Assembly (NCBI RefSeq): GCF_004801415.1
Contig: NZ_SSNX01000007.1
Location: 124,001-188,000 of the forward strand
DNA length: 64,000 nt
Direction: 5' to 3'
Source: Deinococcus sp. KSM4-11
Lineage (GTDB): Bacteria; Deinococcota; Deinococci; Deinococcales; Deinococcaceae
The position numbers and the translations under genes are program-made. Numbering within the stretch: position 1 is the stretch's first letter; each line of letters begins with the position of its first letter. Shown piece by piece: positions 9,934 to 23,974 of this stretch. The notes beneath the pieces are model-generated. The model was not told the DNA's origin, made no database searches, and saw nothing but the letters and a program-made list of their open reading frames with translations.

Positions 9934-9972
9934 ATGAATGGACATCCGGTGTGTTTCCGGATGTCCGTTCAT
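9934..9972. terminator. Bidirectional terminator hairpin
   Basis: A 16-bp stem (one G-U pair) with 7-base loop TGTGTTT between the convergent 8139 and 10029 genes. The minus-strand side is followed by a T-rich TTCTCTTCTG. Confidence 0.8.
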
Positions 9973-10028
9973 GTAACAGAAGCGGTCGAATATGCCGGGC
10001 CGGTTTTCCGGCACGACCAGCGTTCAGA

Positions 10029-11324
10029 TCAGCCCGGCTCCGGCGCGTCCTGAATGTCGGGTACCGGGATGCTGGCGACCACGAACTCCGCGAACAGGCT
10101 GTTGGCCCACGCGAACCACGGCCGCGTGAAGGTTGCGGGATCGTCCGGATGGAAGCTCTCGTGCATGTAGGCCGTGCCGGCGGTGGTGCGCTCCAGCATG
10201 TCCAGCAGCCGGTGGCGCTCGTCCGGATCGGTCGAGGTCAGGCCCTGCATGGCCAGCGCGATCGGCCAGATCAGTCCGCCCGGCGTGTGCGGACTGCCCA
10301 CGCCCGCCGCGTGGAGACCCTGGAAGTAGTACGGATTGTCGCTGCTGAGCACGAAGCGCCGCGTGTTCAGGTAGGTGGGGTCGTCGGCCGGCCGGTAGCC
10401 CAGGTACGGAACCGAGAGCAGGCTGGGCACGTTCGCGTCGTCCATCAGCACGTGGTGGCCCAGGCCGTCGGTCTCGTAGGCGTACATGCGGCCGTGGGTG
10501 GGGTGCTCGACCACGCCGTAGGTCTGAATCCCACGTTCGATCTCGGCCTGCATCTTCTCGGCGCGTCCGGCCAGCGCCGGGTCGTTCAGCACGTCGCGCG
10601 CCAGTTCGGCCAGCTGCCCCAGCACGACCACCGCGAACATGTTGGCCGGAATCAGGTAGCCGTAGGTGCAGGCGTCGTCGCTGGGGCGGAAACCCGACCA
10701 GACCATGCCGGTATAGGCCACGGGGGCGCCTCGGCCGCCGTGGCTGAGCGTGTCGCTGGGCAGCCACGGATCGGGCCGCTCGAACCGGTAGGCGGAGGTC
10801 TCGTGGCGCTGCTCGGTGCCCATCACGTCCAGCACGGTGTGCAGCATCTGCACGACCTCCGGAGTGAACACGTCGCGGTCGTCCGTGGCCCGCCAGTAAC
10901 GGAACAGCAGCGACACCGGGTAGCACAGTGAATCCAGCTCGAACTTGCGCTCCCACACCCACGGCCCCTGCGGCGGTTGGTCGGCCCCGTGGCCGCTGCC
11001 GTCGGGCTGGGCGTTGAAGGCGTTGGCATAGGGATCGATGGCCAGGTACATCGCCTGACGCCGGATCAGGCCCGAGATGAGCCGGCGCAGGTCCGGGTCG
11101 TGGCGGGCCAGCGGCAGGTAGTGGCTGACCTGCGCCGAGGAATCCCGCAGCCACATGGCGGGGATATCGCCGGTGAACACGAAGCTGGTGCCGTCGTCCA
11201 GCAGCTTGACGGTGGTGTCGAGGGTATTGGGAAAGCAGTTGGCGAAGGTCTGGGCCAGCTGCGGCCTGTCCTGTAACTCGCGCTGCATCTGGGCCATCAG
11301 GCGGTGAACGGCGGGGTAGGGCAT
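10029..11324 (-). CDS. Glycoside hydrolase family 125 (exo-alpha-1,6-mannosidase type)
   Basis: 431 residues, the usual GH125 length. The start at 11324 is chosen for CAGGAG about 9 bases upstream. Family hallmarks: FPNTLDTTV, then TGDIPAMWLRDSSAQVSHYL (residues about 51-70) near the substrate pocket, ERKFELDSLCYPV, and YMHESFHPDDPATFTRPWFAWANS close to the C-terminus, which supplies a likely catalytic Glu. GH125 enzymes release single mannoses from alpha-1,6-mannosides by inversion. There is no signal peptide, so it acts inside the cell on imported or endogenous mannosides. A sugar ABC importer lies 10 kb away but no direct link is visible. Confidence 0.88.
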   Translation of the reverse strand: MPYPAVHRLMAQMQRELQDRPQLAQTFANCFPNTLDTTVKLLDDGTSFVFTGDIPAMWLRDSSAQVSHYLPLARHDPDLRRLISGLIRRQAMYLAIDPYANAFNAQPDGSGHGADQPPQGPWVWERKFELDSLCYPVSLLFRYWRATDDRDVFTPEVVQMLHTVLDVMGTEQRHETSAYRFERPDPWLPSDTLSHGGRGAPVAYTGMVWSGFRPSDDACTYGYLIPANMFAVVVLGQLAELARDVLNDPALAGRAEKMQAEIERGIQTYGVVEHPTHGRMYAYETDGLGHHVLMDDANVPSLLSVPYLGYRPADDPTYLNTRRFVLSSDNPYYFQGLHAAGVGSPHTPGGLIWPIALAMQGLTSTDPDERHRLLDMLERTTAGTAYMHESFHPDDPATFTRPWFAWANSLFAEFVVASIPVPDIQDAPEPG

Positions 11325-11482
11325 GAAAGGGACTCCTGTGCAGGAACTGGGGGCGTCGGAACAGCGGAGGGCGTGGGGCGGGTGCTCGCCGTCCAGCATG
11401 AGCGCCCCGCCGGAGTTCAGGATGAGGGGAGCAAGTCCGGCATGAGCGGATGGTAGGGGAACTGTCGAGCTGGGCGAACGGA

Positions 11483-11501
11483 GGCACGTCCGGTACGTGC
11501 C
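11483..11501. promoter_or_regulatory. Inverted repeat GGCACGT-N5-ACGTGCC
   Basis: Perfect 7-base arms in the 271-base divergent region between the GH125 gene and the LuxR-type regulator, ~100 bases upstream of the latter. Candidate operator; no other copy noticed. Confidence 0.35.
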
Positions 11502-11583
11502 GCGACACGAGCGCGCGGGCGACCGCTAGGCGCCAGAGACGGCCCGGCAGAGCAGGTGAACGGTGGCCAGGCCAGCCTCACCG

Positions 11584-11589
11584 TATCCT
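11584..11589 (+). promoter_or_regulatory. Leaderless -10 box TATCCT
   Basis: TATCCT ends 6 bases before ATG 11596 and selects that start over an upstream in-frame ATG at 11563, which would lie before the transcription start. Confidence 0.6.
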
Positions 11590-11595
11590 GTCGGC

Positions 11596-12273
11596 ATGCT
11601 CGACAGCGAAACGGACTCGCCCCGCGCCATCAGCCTGCTGCTCGTGGACGACCACCCGGTCGTGCGCAAGGGCACCCGTGAATTGCTGGAGGGCGAGGCC
11701 GACCTGCACGTGGTCGGCGAGGCCGCCAGTGGCGAGGAGGCGATCGTGAAGGCCCGCGCCCTGAGCCCCGACGTGATCCTGATGGACGTGTCCATGCCCG
11801 GCATGAACGGCATCGAGGCGACCAAGGCCATCAAGAAGGAGCAGCCGGGCGTGGGCGTGCTGGTGCTCACCAGCTACGACGACGATGCCTACGTGTTCGC
11901 GCTGCTCGAAGCGGGCGCGGCCGGGTACCTGCTGAAGAACGCCAGCGAGGACGACCTGCTGGGGGCCGTGCGCGCCGTCGCCGCCGGCGAGAGTGCCCTG
12001 CACCCCAGCGTGGCGCGCAAGGTGCTGGAACGCTTCAGCGCGAACGCCACGCCCACCCCGCCCGAGGACGACCTGAGCCCCCGCGAACTGGAAGTCCTGC
12101 GCGTGGCCGCCACGGGGCGCACCAACAAGGAAATCGCCCGCGACCTGGACATCAGCCCGCGCACGGTGCAGGTGCACCTGGCCAACATCTTCTCCAAGCT
12201 GGGTGTCGGCAGCCGCACCGAGGCCGTCCTGTACGGCATCAAGCGCGGCTGGATCGACCCGAAGATGGTGTGA
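11596..12273 (+). CDS. NarL/FixJ-family response regulator
   Basis: 225 residues. The receiver domain carries D18/D19 (LLVDDHP), the phospho-acceptor D64 ([12 protein letters not shown]) and a conserved K (GYLLKNAS). A LuxR-type helix-turn-helix occupies about 152-212 ([45 protein letters not shown]). It precedes the 12481 HisKA_3 kinase on the same strand, the classical NarX/NarL pairing. The leaderless -10 box decides the start. Target genes are not visible. Confidence 0.93.
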   Translation: MLDSETDSPRAISLLLVDDHPVVRKGTRELLEGEADLHVVGEAASGEEAIVKARALSPDVILMDVSMPGMNGIEATKAIKKEQPGVGVLVLTSYDDDAYVFALLEAGAAGYLLKNASEDDLLGAVRAVAAGESALHPSVARKVLERFSANATPTPPEDDLSPRELEVLRVAATGRTNKEIARDLDISPRTVQVHLANIFSKLGVGSRTEAVLYGIKRGWIDPKMV

Positions 12274-12480
12274 GGATGCCCCTCTGGGCCACTCCTGACC
12301 CGATGGCAAGGCCTGAGGCGGCCAGCGGCCGCGACTTCCCCGGACGACCTGACCTTCAGAAACAGGGTTTGCCGCTGGCATCGTGTGTCCAGCACCGGGC
12401 TCCGTCCCACACCTTGAGAACATTTCATGTGGCCGCTCTGGAGCGGCAAGGCGGCCTCACCAGTTCCTGTGACTGACTCT

Positions 12481-15357
12481 ATGACCCTGCCACCCTTTCC
12501 CCTGGCCCTCACCAACGCCTCGACCGTGCCGCAGTTCGGTGCGGCGCTGGCCGAATTCGCTTGCCGGGTGGCGGGGGCGCACGGCGTGCAGGTCTGGGTG
12601 GTGCAGGACGCCCACCTGGAGGTGGTGGCCGAGGAGGGCCGGGGCCTGGGCCTGAGTGACGGCACGCTTGCCGGGCGGGCGCTGGCCGAGAGCGTACTGC
12701 TGGAGGAGGGCATGCTGGCGGCCCTGCCGTTCGGCTGCGGCGTGGTTGAGTTCGTGGGGGCGCGGCCGGAGGGCATCGAGGCGCTGCTGACGGTCTCGCC
12801 GCTGTTCACGCTGGCGCTGGAGGGCGTGCAGGCGCGAGAGGCGCGGCGCGGGCACGGGCGGATCGCGGAGACGGTGGAGGGCCTGGTACGGCGGCTGGGG
12901 GGCAGTCTGGATCTGCCCCAGGTGCTCACGGTAACGGCGCAGAGCGCGGCGCTGGCGCTGGGCTTCTCACGGGCCTTCGTGGGCCTGTTCGACCAGGTGG
13001 TGGAGGGCGTGGCGCGCACGGGTGAGGTGTTCACGTACGGCTTCGACGATGCCTTCACCGGGGGAATCGGGGTGGGGCCGGTGACGTTCGAGCGGCTCAT
13101 GAACCGGGGCGAGGCGATCCGCTACGAGCGCGTGCGCGACGCCGGAACACCCTACGCAGCGAGCCTGGCGGAACTGGGCTCCGAGGCGGCGGTGCTGGCT
13201 CCCCTCAGTGCGCGGGGGCGGCCGCTGGGGCTGCTGTACGTGGATTCCCGCACGCCGGGCGCGGGCGCGACCGAGGACGATGCGCGGCTGGTGCTGGCGC
13301 TGGCCGAGCAGGCATCCCTGGCCATCGACAACGCGCGGCTGTACGCGCTAGAGACCCGCAAGCGCGAGGCCGCCGAGGCGCTGCGTGAGGCGGGAGCGGC
13401 CCTGGCGGGCAGTCTGCACCTCTCGGACACGCTGCCGCGCGTGCTGGAGCGGGCCATGGCGTTGTTCCGCGCCGATGCGGCGGCGGTGTACGAGCAGCAG
13501 CCGGACGGCCGGACGCTGAACATCCGCAGCGCGGTGGGGCTGCCCAGCGAATATGTGCTGCGCGTGCGCGCGAAGGTGGGGGCCGGGGTAACAGGCCGGG
13601 CGGCCGAGCAGCGCGAGGTGGTGGCGGCGCGCGACCTGACCACCGAACATTACGGCGGCGGCAGCCGGTACACGCGGCAACTGCTGGCCCAGGGCAAGTA
13701 CCCGTACCGGGGCGTGGTGGGCCTGCCGCTGCTCACGCGCGCGGGGGTGTTCGGCGTCCTGACCCTGTACTGGGAGGCCACGCTCCCGCTCGACGAGGAT
13801 GACCAGGCGCTGCTGGGCGTGTTCGCCGCGCAGGCCTCTCTGGCCATCGAGAATGCCCGGCTGTACGAGGAGGAACTGCGCCGCGAGCGCGAGTCGGCGG
13901 TGCTGCTGAACGTGGGCCGCCTGCTGGGCGAGGACCAGGGCGACGAGACGCTGGCAGAGGCGGCTCGGCTGGCGACCCTGGCCCTCAACGGTGGGCGCGG
14001 TCTGCTCGCCCTGACTGACGAGTACGGCGCGGTGACACGCTGCGCGACGTACAACCTGCATCCACCGCGTCCGGAGGAACTGGCGTCCCTGCTGTCGCAA
14101 CTGGGGCGGGGGCCGCGCCCGCTGGCACGCCGGGCGTGCCTGCCGGTGGCGGGCAGCGGCCTGATCGTGCCCCTGCACGGCGGCGAGGGCGATGGCCGGG
14201 GCCTGCTGGGCTTCCTGTACGCGGACGATCCGGGCACCGATCCGCCCAGCGACCGGGTGCTGGCGCTGGCCCGCTCGGTGGCCGACCAGATGGCCCTGAC
14301 CCTCACGCGCGAGCGGCTGCTGACTGCCCTGGAACGGGAGGAGGCCCGCTACCGGCAGCTCGCGGAGGGCGCGCACGACCTGATCCTCAGCGCGGACGTG
14401 CGGGGCATGGTGACGTACGCGAACCCGGCGGCCGGGCGGCTGCTCGAACCCCTGACCGGGCCGCTGGTGGGTTCCCAGGTGCTGGCGCTGCCCACTCCAG
14501 CCACGCAGGACGCTCTGCGGATCGCGTGGATGGCCGCCTCGACCAGCCTCGCGGGGGGCCGGGCGGAGATCCAGGTCGGCCCGTACCGCCTGGAGGTACG
14601 CCTGAGCGCCGTCGGGGCGGGGGAGGGCGTGCTGCTCGTCGCGCGGGATCTCTCGGAACTCCAGACGCTGGCCGAGGAGATCACGAGGCGCGGGCAGGCG
14701 CTTGAAGCCGCGACCAGCCGCCAGACGGAGCTGCGCACGTACCTGACGCTGTTCACGCAGGCACAGGAAGAGGAACGCCGCCGGATCTCGCGCGAACTGC
14801 ACGACGACACCGCGCAGGTGCTGACCGCCACGACCCGCCGCGTGGCCCGGCTCGCCCGGGATCTGGACGGCGAGAAACGCGAGCGGGCCGACGACATCCT
14901 GAGCGACCTGGACGCGGCCATCGAGAGCGTCCGGCGGTTTGCCCGGAACCTGCGGCCCAGCGTGCTGGACGACTTGGGCCTGCTGCCCGCGCTGGAATGG
15001 CTGGCCGGTCAGGCCCACACGGAGACGCGTCTGGAAGTCAGCGGCCAGGAACGCCGCCTGGGGCCGGCGACGGAACTCACCGTCTTCCGCCTGTCGCAGG
15101 AGGCGCTGAACAACGTCGATAAGCACGCACAGGCCCACACCGCTGCCATCCGCGTTGCCTTCCGCGAGGATCACGTCCGGGTGGCGATCAGCGATGACGG
15201 CCGGGGGTTCACGCCCGAGCAGGCCGACGCGCAGGCGCAGGCCGGACACCTGGGACTGATCGGACTGCGCGAGCGGGTGGAACTGGCCGGCGGGGAACTG
15301 GAGGTCGTCAGCGCGCCCGGCCAGGGCACCACGCTGGTCTTCAACCTGCCCGGGTGA
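12481..15357 (+). CDS. NarX-type sensor histidine kinase with multiple GAF domains and a PAS domain
   Basis: About 958 residues, soluble, without clear membrane segments. After a ~100-residue N-terminal GAF-like part come GAF domains at roughly 120-285 (ending [15 protein letters not shown]), 300-460 (ending [15 protein letters not shown]) and 475-610. A PAS domain follows at about 620-730 ([34 protein letters not shown]). The HisKA_3 dimerisation helix has [15 protein letters not shown] with His 774, and the ATPase has [18 protein letters not shown] and [10 protein letters not shown]. It is the probable partner of the 11596 regulator. The start is uncertain: ATG 12427 and GTG 12469 are in frame, and none has a good ribosome site. 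The ligands of the GAF domains are unknown. Confidence 0.88.
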   Translation: MTLPPFPLALTNASTVPQFGAALAEFACRVAGAHGVQVWVVQDAHLEVVAEEGRGLGLSDGTLAGRALAESVLLEEGMLAALPFGCGVVEFVGARPEGIEALLTVSPLFTLALEGVQAREARRGHGRIAETVEGLVRRLGGSLDLPQVLTVTAQSAALALGFSRAFVGLFDQVVEGVARTGEVFTYGFDDAFTGGIGVGPVTFERLMNRGEAIRYERVRDAGTPYAASLAELGSEAAVLAPLSARGRPLGLLYVDSRTPGAGATEDDARLVLALAEQASLAIDNARLYALETRKREAAEALREAGAALAGSLHLSDTLPRVLERAMALFRADAAAVYEQQPDGRTLNIRSAVGLPSEYVLRVRAKVGAGVTGRAAEQREVVAARDLTTEHYGGGSRYTRQLLAQGKYPYRGVVGLPLLTRAGVFGVLTLYWEATLPLDEDDQALLGVFAAQASLAIENARLYEEELRRERESAVLLNVGRLLGEDQGDETLAEAARLATLALNGGRGLLALTDEYGAVTRCATYNLHPPRPEELASLLSQLGRGPRPLARRACLPVAGSGLIVPLHGGEGDGRGLLGFLYADDPGTDPPSDRVLALARSVADQMALTLTRERLLTALEREEARYRQLAEGAHDLILSADVRGMVTYANPAAGRLLEPLTGPLVGSQVLALPTPATQDALRIAWMAASTSLAGGRAEIQVGPYRLEVRLSAVGAGEGVLLVARDLSELQTLAEEITRRGQALEAATSRQTELRTYLTLFTQAQEEERRRISRELHDDTAQVLTATTRRVARLARDLDGEKRERADDILSDLDAAIESVRRFARNLRPSVLDDLGLLPALEWLAGQAHTETRLEVSGQERRLGPATELTVFRLSQEALNNVDKHAQAHTAAIRVAFREDHVRVAISDDGRGFTPEQADAQAQAGHLGLIGLRERVELAGGELEVVSAPGQGTTLVFNLPG

Positions 15358-15410
15358 ACGACGTCTGGACCGGTGGCAGCGAGGCCTCTGCGGGGCGTTC
15401 TCCGAGGTGC

Positions 15411-15416
15411 TAGCGT
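15411..15416 (+). promoter_or_regulatory. Leaderless -10 box TAGCGT
   Basis: TAGCGT ends 7 bases before GTG 15424; it falls after the kinase stop codon and fixes the MFS start. Confidence 0.5.
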
Positions 15417-15423
15417 CCCAGGC

Positions 15424-16563
15424 GTGACCGCTCACCCGCCCCCACTTTCCCTTCGTCTGCTGGGGGCCGGCAGCGCCGCGTTCTTCACGCTGGGCGTGCT
15501 GCAACCCATGTACGGCCCGCTGTTCCCGTTCTTCCAGTCGCACTTCGGGGTGAGCACCGCCTCGGTCGGGGTGATTGCCAGCGCGCATTTCGTGGGGTCG
15601 GCCATCACGCCCCCGCTGGCGGGCCTGGTTCTCATGCGCCTCAGCACCCGGCGGGTCGTGGTGGGGTGCCTGCTGCTGCTGCTGCTGGCGGCGCTGCTGG
15701 TGGGCTTTGCCCCCAGCTGGCCATTGGCGGTCGGGGCGGCGGTGCTCGGCGGCGTCTCACAGGGCGGCCTGGCCAGCGCCATCAACGCCTACCTGGCCAG
15801 TGCGGGCACGCGGGCCATCAGTTTCGCGAACGCGGTGTTCGGGCTGGCCAGCATGCTCGCGCCGCTGGTGGCCGTGTGGCTCGCGCCGCAGGGACTGATG
15901 TGGCCGTTCGTGGTCGTGGCGGGCCTGGCAGCGCTGTCGCTGCTGGCCGCGCGGGTGTGGGGCGTGCCGGCCATGCCGCTCCCGGCCGCGCAGGCTCCCA
16001 GCTGGCGGGTGGGCCGTTCCCTGAGCCTGTTTGTGGTCATGCTGATTCTCTACGTGGGGCTGGAAGTGGGATTTGGGGCGTGGGGCAGCAAGCACATGAC
16101 GGGCATCGGCTTTCCGCAGGCGGCCCTGATCGTCAGCCTGTACTGGGGTGGCTTCACGCTGGGCCGCGCGCTGGCGAGCGCCTTCGGAGCGCGCTTCCGG
16201 CCCGGTTCCCTGGTGCTGGGCTGCGCCGCCCTGGCGACCGGGTTCGCCGTGCTGGGCACCGTGCCCGTGCTCGCTCCCTTCACGTACCCGCTGGCCGGGC
16301 TGGCGCTCGGGCCAATCTTCGGCGTCTCGATGGTCTGGGCGGCCCAGCTGCTGCCGGTGCGCCTGATCCCGTTTCTGCTGGTGTCGGGCAGCGTGGGCGG
16401 CATCCTGATTCCATGGCTGATCGGGCTGTCCTTCGCGCGGAGTGGCCCGGTCGCGGTGCCGATGATCATGACCGTGCTGGGCGGGCTGCTGTGCGTGCTG
16501 GTCGCCGTCACGATGCGCGTGACGCGGCGGCGCGTCGCCGTGGACGTCCGCCCGGCCGCCTGA
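15424..16563 (+). CDS. Major facilitator superfamily transporter
   Basis: 379 residues from GTG 15424, with about 11-12 hydrophobic segments. Segment 1 begins LLGAGSAAFFTLGVLQPMYGPLFPFFQSHFGVS and the short cytoplasmic loop 2-3 has MRLSTRRVV, the MFS A-motif position. Small, Gly/Ala-rich helices (SAINAYLASAGTRAISFANAVFGLASMLAPL) recall the FucP/sugar-type branch of the superfamily. The substrate cannot be read. It sits alone between a two-component system and gfh1, with its own leaderless promoter. Confidence 0.85.
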   Translation: MTAHPPPLSLRLLGAGSAAFFTLGVLQPMYGPLFPFFQSHFGVSTASVGVIASAHFVGSAITPPLAGLVLMRLSTRRVVVGCLLLLLLAALLVGFAPSWPLAVGAAVLGGVSQGGLASAINAYLASAGTRAISFANAVFGLASMLAPLVAVWLAPQGLMWPFVVVAGLAALSLLAARVWGVPAMPLPAAQAPSWRVGRSLSLFVVMLILYVGLEVGFGAWGSKHMTGIGFPQAALIVSLYWGGFTLGRALASAFGARFRPGSLVLGCAALATGFAVLGTVPVLAPFTYPLAGLALGPIFGVSMVWAAQLLPVRLIPFLLVSGSVGGILIPWLIGLSFARSGPVAVPMIMTVLGGLLCVLVAVTMRVTRRRVAVDVRPAA

Positions 16564-16578
16564 ACGGGGGCGGGTGCG

Positions 16579-16607
16579 TTGCCAGCGGGGGGGGCGTGTG
16601 GCAGAAT
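16579..16607 (+). promoter_or_regulatory. gfh1 promoter TTGCCA-N17-CAGAAT with a G8 tract in the spacer
   Basis: -35 TTGCCA (16579-16584) and -10 CAGAAT (16602-16607) are spaced by exactly 17 bases, eight of them a run of G (16587-16594). A TSS near 16614 gives a ~64-base leader with a UUCG hairpin. Confidence 0.5.
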
Positions 16608-16639
16608 GCGCGCTGATTCTCACCAACCTACTCACACCC

Positions 16640-16653
16640 GTCCCTTCGGGGAC
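16640..16653 (+). other. UUCG-tetraloop hairpin in the gfh1 leader
   Basis: GTCCC-TTCG-GGGAC, a very stable small RNA hairpin 25 bases before the GTG start, leaving the GGAGG site free. It may protect the mRNA 5' end or pause transcription. Confidence 0.5.
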
Positions 16654-16677
16654 ACCCAAGCTGGTACGGAGGCCGAA

Positions 16678-17166
16678 GTGGCGCAAGCGAGCAGACAGGT
16701 GAAACTCACACGGGAAGGCTTCGAGCGCCTTCAGAAGACGCTGGAGCAGGAACAGGCCCGCCTGGCGGAAGCGACCCGCATCCTGCAGGAGCAGATGGAG
16801 ACCAGTTCCGATACCGAGGACACGGGACTGGAGGATGCCAAGCGCGAGAAGATGAACATCGAGGCGCGCATCGACGAACTCGAGGACACCCTGGCCCGCG
16901 CGACCGTGATCGAGGATCACGAGAACGAGGGCCGCGTGGAACTCGGCGCGATCGTCATGCTGGCGAACGAGACCACCAAGAAGGACATGAAGGTGCAGGT
17001 CGTGTCGGCCCCCGAGGCGACTGTCACGGGCGGCAGCCTGCCCCGGGTGAGCGAGGACAGTCCGGTCGGCAAGGAACTGATGGGCCGCAAGAAGGGCGAC
17101 GCCTTCGTGGTGAACCTCGACAACGGCAAGCAGATGAAGTACAAGGTCAAGAGCATCGAGTACTAG
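16678..17166 (+). CDS. gfh1: Gre-factor homologue Gfh1 (RNA polymerase secondary-channel regulator)
   Basis: 162 residues from GTG 16678, preceded by GGAGG 6 bases upstream. The N-terminal coiled coil (1-80) opens [26 protein letters not shown] and its tip reads [19 protein letters not shown], matching by memory the Thermus Gfh1 tip (ESSDDYDDSGLEAAKQEK) rather than the GDLSENAEY tip of GreA. Gfh1 enters the polymerase secondary channel and inhibits catalysis instead of stimulating RNA cleavage. The C-terminal FKBP-like domain (85-162) has [20 protein letters not shown]. The tip here has S-D-T-E-D-T, fewer acidic residues than in Thermus. A plain GreA paralogue is the alternative. Confidence 0.82.
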   Translation: MAQASRQVKLTREGFERLQKTLEQEQARLAEATRILQEQMETSSDTEDTGLEDAKREKMNIEARIDELEDTLARATVIEDHENEGRVELGAIVMLANETTKKDMKVQVVSAPEATVTGGSLPRVSEDSPVGKELMGRKKGDAFVVNLDNGKQMKYKVKSIEY

Positions 17167-17244
17167 GTTCCAGGCGCGTCCATTCACACAGCGGGGCAGG
17201 TGTGCGTAAGCCATCTGCCTCCTGTCTTGTGGAGTCGGCGTCCG

Positions 17245-17250
17245 TATACT
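17245..17250 (+). promoter_or_regulatory. Leaderless -10 box TATACT
   Basis: TATACT ends 7 bases before the lysS ATG (spacer TCCCCCC); no ribosome site. Confidence 0.65.
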
Positions 17251-17257
17251 TCCCCCC

Positions 17258-18817
<1,560 letters not shown>

Positions 18818-18833
18818 ACTCGGGCATGGATGG

Positions 18834-18861
18834 AAGCTGGCCAGGGCAACCCGGCCAGCTT
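18834..18861 (+). terminator. Terminator hairpin after lysS
   Basis: 9-bp stem AAGCTGGCC / GGCCAGCTT with a 10-base loop that can itself pair (GGG-CAA-CCC), 16 bases after the lysS stop. Confidence 0.65.
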
Positions 18862-18937
18862 TCGCCATGGCCGTATCAACATCAACCGCAGGGGCTGGAC
18901 ACCCCTGTGCTGGCCAGCGGTGTATCGATTCAGTTGA

Positions 18938-18975
18938 TTTGTCCATTTGACAAACAAAATTCGCCGGTGCAGCAT
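18938..18975 (+). promoter_or_regulatory. Candidate ROK operator overlapping a TTGACA promoter
   Basis: Inverted repeat TTTGTC-CATTT-GACAAA (18938-18954) in a locally AT-rich patch overlaps a perfect -35 TTGACA (18947-18952), followed after 17 bases by CAGCAT (18970-18975). It lies upstream of the ROK regulator and its sugar ABC operon, so autorepression relieved by sugar is a plausible reading. Confidence 0.5.
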
Positions 18976-19031
18976 GACCTCCGCACACCGTCCATCGTCC
19001 TCACACGGACTCCACATCTTTTGCTTCCGCC

Positions 19032-20467
19032 ATGACCCGCCCCGGGTTCGCGGTCGCCCCTGTACGCGGGGCCAGGATCTCCTTGACACACTCCCCTCCC
19101 CACGACACGCTGGATCTGGCGGCCATCCGGGCACGCCACACCCTGCTGCTGCTGGGACTGCTGTGGGACGGCGACCGGGCCAGGGTGGACATCGCCCGCG
19201 ATCTGGGCTTGTCGCGTAGCGCGATCAGCAGCATCGTGGCGGAACTCATGGAGGTCGGCCTGGTGCAGGAAGGCGGCACCCGGGACGGCACGGGCGTGGG
19301 CCGCCGCGCCACCCTGCTCCACCTGAACGCCCGCGCGGCCGCGCTGCTGGCCATCGACCTGGGGGCCAGTCACGCCCGCGTGGACGTGCTCGACCTGCGC
19401 TGCCGCAGCTTGGCCTCTCGCAGCGTGCCGCACGATATCCAGCTCGGCCCGCAGGCCACCTACGCCCTGCTGACCAGCCTGGCCACCCAGGTGCTCCAGG
19501 AAGCGGGCGTGCCGCTGACCCAGGTGGCCGTGGCGGGCGTCGGCGTCCCCGGCCCGGTCGACCACGAGTCCGGCCGGGTCGTGCAGCCCCCGAACATGCC
19601 CGGCTGGGACGGCGAGCACGTCGGCGAGCATCTGCGCGCGGCGCTGGGCGTGGACGTCCTAGTGGACAACGACGCCAACCTGGGCGCGCTGGCCGAGGCC
19701 CGCTTCGGCGCGCACCGGGGCGTCAGCGACCTGATCTACGTCAAGCTGGCCACGGGTATCGGCGCGGGCGTGCTGCTGGGGGGCCGTCTGCATCGGGGTG
19801 CCCGCGGCGGTGCGGGCGAGATCGGGCACATCAGCATCAACGAACAGGGTCCGGTCGGGCGCAGCGGAAACCCCGGCAGCCTGGAAAGCTACGCGGCGGC
19901 GCAGGTGCTGGTGCCACTCGCCACGCGCCTGCACGCCGAGGGAACGCCCACGACCATGAACGCCCCCCTGACCCTCGACGACCTGCTGCGCCATGCAAAC
20001 TCCGATCCGCTGGCACAGGCCGTGTGGGAAACGGCCGGGCATCATCTGGGCGTGGCGATCAGCACCACCCTGAACCTCTTCAATCCGCAGGCGGTCGTGA
20101 TCGGCGGTCGGCTCGCGCAGGCGGGCAACGTGCTGATCGACGCGATCCGGGCCAGTGCGGATCGGCGCACCATGCGCATCAACGCGGATCGCGCCCGCAT
20201 CGACCTCGGCACGCTGGGCGAGCATGCCGGCGTCCTGGGAGCCGGAGCCATGATGCTCGGCGCCCTGTTCACGCCGCGCGGCCTGCCCCACCTGTACCGC
20301 GTGTCGCGGGCCGCGCAGGAGGCCGGCGTGGGCAGTCGCGCGCCACCCCGCGGAGGACTATCATCCGGAACGCCTGACAACCCTGCGTCACCCCCAGCCC
20401 GTCCGGGCCTCACGGCGCAGCCTTTTACCCTCGCCCCGCCCCTTCCCTTTCCGTTCGGAGGAACACC

Positions 20468-20471
<4 letters not shown>
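19032..20471 (+). CDS. ROK-family transcriptional regulator (NagC/XylR type)
   Basis: 479 residues from ATG 19032; a TTG at 19083 with AGGATC upstream is an alternative start. A winged HTH at about 35-85 ([31 protein letters not shown]) is joined to a ROK sugar-kinase-like domain (100-410) with [30 protein letters not shown] and [16 protein letters not shown]. The usual zinc site C-x-C-G-x-x-G-C is replaced by [13 protein letters not shown] with no cysteine. The last ~45 residues are Pro-rich, run across the ribosome site of the next gene, and end with an ATGA overlap. It probably senses a sugar and controls the sugar importer at 20468-23805. Confidence 0.87.
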
Positions 20472-21703
<1,232 letters not shown>

Positions 21704-21724
21704 GCTCCCCGACAGGAGCACGCA

Positions 21725-21743
21725 ACACCCGGTGACGGGGTGT
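21725..21743 (+). other. Intercistronic hairpin between binding-protein and permease genes
   Basis: ACACCC / GGGTGT stem with 7-base loop, 22 bases after the stop. Such hairpins commonly protect the binding-protein mRNA or weaken read-through to permeases; function inferred. Confidence 0.4.
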
Positions 21744-21820
21744 GGACTGTGGGGCCAGCGCGCCTCCGGTTCACACCCTGAGCCATTGAAGGGTGCCTTA
21801 CCCGCAAGGAGGCCAGAACC

Positions 21821-22941
<1,121 letters not shown>

Positions 22942-22945
<4 letters not shown>

Positions 22946-23805
22946 CCGCCACCCCGGCACAGAACACACCCACCACCCTGCCCCGCGCTGGCGTGAAACC
23001 CGGCCGCATCGGCATGTACGCGCTGCTGGTCATCGCCGCGCTGTTCTTCCTGGTGCCCATCTACTTGGTGTTCGCCACGGCCTTCAAGACCCCGGACGCC
23101 ATCAACCTCGCCACGTCCTGGCACTGGCCCACGGCCCTGAACTGGGCGAGCTTCAGCGACGCGTGGGCGAAGATCGGCGGGAACCTCGGCAACAGCCTTT
23201 TCCTGGCCGTGACCGCCACGATCCTGAGCGCCCTGCTCGGCAGCGTGAACGGCTACGCCCTGAGCAAATGGAAGTTCCGGGGGGCCAACACGCTCTTCGC
23301 GTTGATGCTGTTCGGGATGTTCATTCCGTACCAGGCCGTGCTGATCCCACTCTTTCAGTTCATCAAGGCGCTGGGCCTGTACGGCTCGATCTGGGGCTTG
23401 ATCCTGGCGCACGTCGTGTACGGCATTCCCATCACCACCCTGATCTTCCGGAACTTCTACGCCGACGTGCCCGACGCCCTGATCGAGGCGGCGACCATCG
23501 ACGGCGCGGGCTTCTGGAGCATCTACCAGAAGGTCATCTTCCCGATCTCGATTCCGGGCTTCGTGGTCGTGATCATCTGGCAGTTCACGCAGGTGTGGAA
23601 CGAGTTCCTGTTTGCCGCCACCCTCACCAACACGTCGTCGCAGCCGGTCACCTACGCCCTGTCGCAGCTTTCGGGCGGGCAGGCCGTATCGTGGAACCTG
23701 CCGATGGCCGGCGCCATCCTGGCCGCGCTGCCCACACTGCTGGTGTACATCCTGCTGGGCCGCTACTTCGTGCGGGGCCTGCTGGCCGGGAGCGTCAAGG
23801 GCTGA
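22942..23805 (+). CDS. Sugar ABC transporter permease (MalG-type)
   Basis: 287 residues, six membrane segments. The first is [26 protein letters not shown]. The EAA loop is [29 protein letters not shown] (about 180-208). It pairs with the 21821 permease (ATGA overlap) to form the membrane channel of the hexose importer. The shared ATPase (MalK/UgpC type) must come from elsewhere. A strong hairpin ends the operon. Confidence 0.93.
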
Positions 23806-23832
23806 CGCTGTCCTGCCCGCGCCCATGTTCCC

Positions 23833-23862
23833 CGAACGCCGCGGCCTGTGCTGCGGCGTTCG
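23833..23862 (+). terminator. Terminator hairpin after sugar ABC operon
   Basis: Perfect 10-bp stem CGAACGCCGC / GCGGCGTTCG with a 10-base loop, 27 bases after the permease stop. Confidence 0.7.
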
Positions 23863-23974
23863 CGTTGAACCCTCACCGCCGCACAGGCCGCGCAATGCGT
23901 GGAACGCCACTCCACCGCACCTGCATGGGCGCGTGAATCCTGCCGCCCGCGCGGGGTAGACTGACGCCCTAGGC

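Noticed and set aside
13348..15588. Minus-strand frame of 746 codons opposite the NarX-type kinase
   Set aside because: Gln/Arg/His-rich, no recognised motif, and the plus strand carries a full set of kinase motifs.
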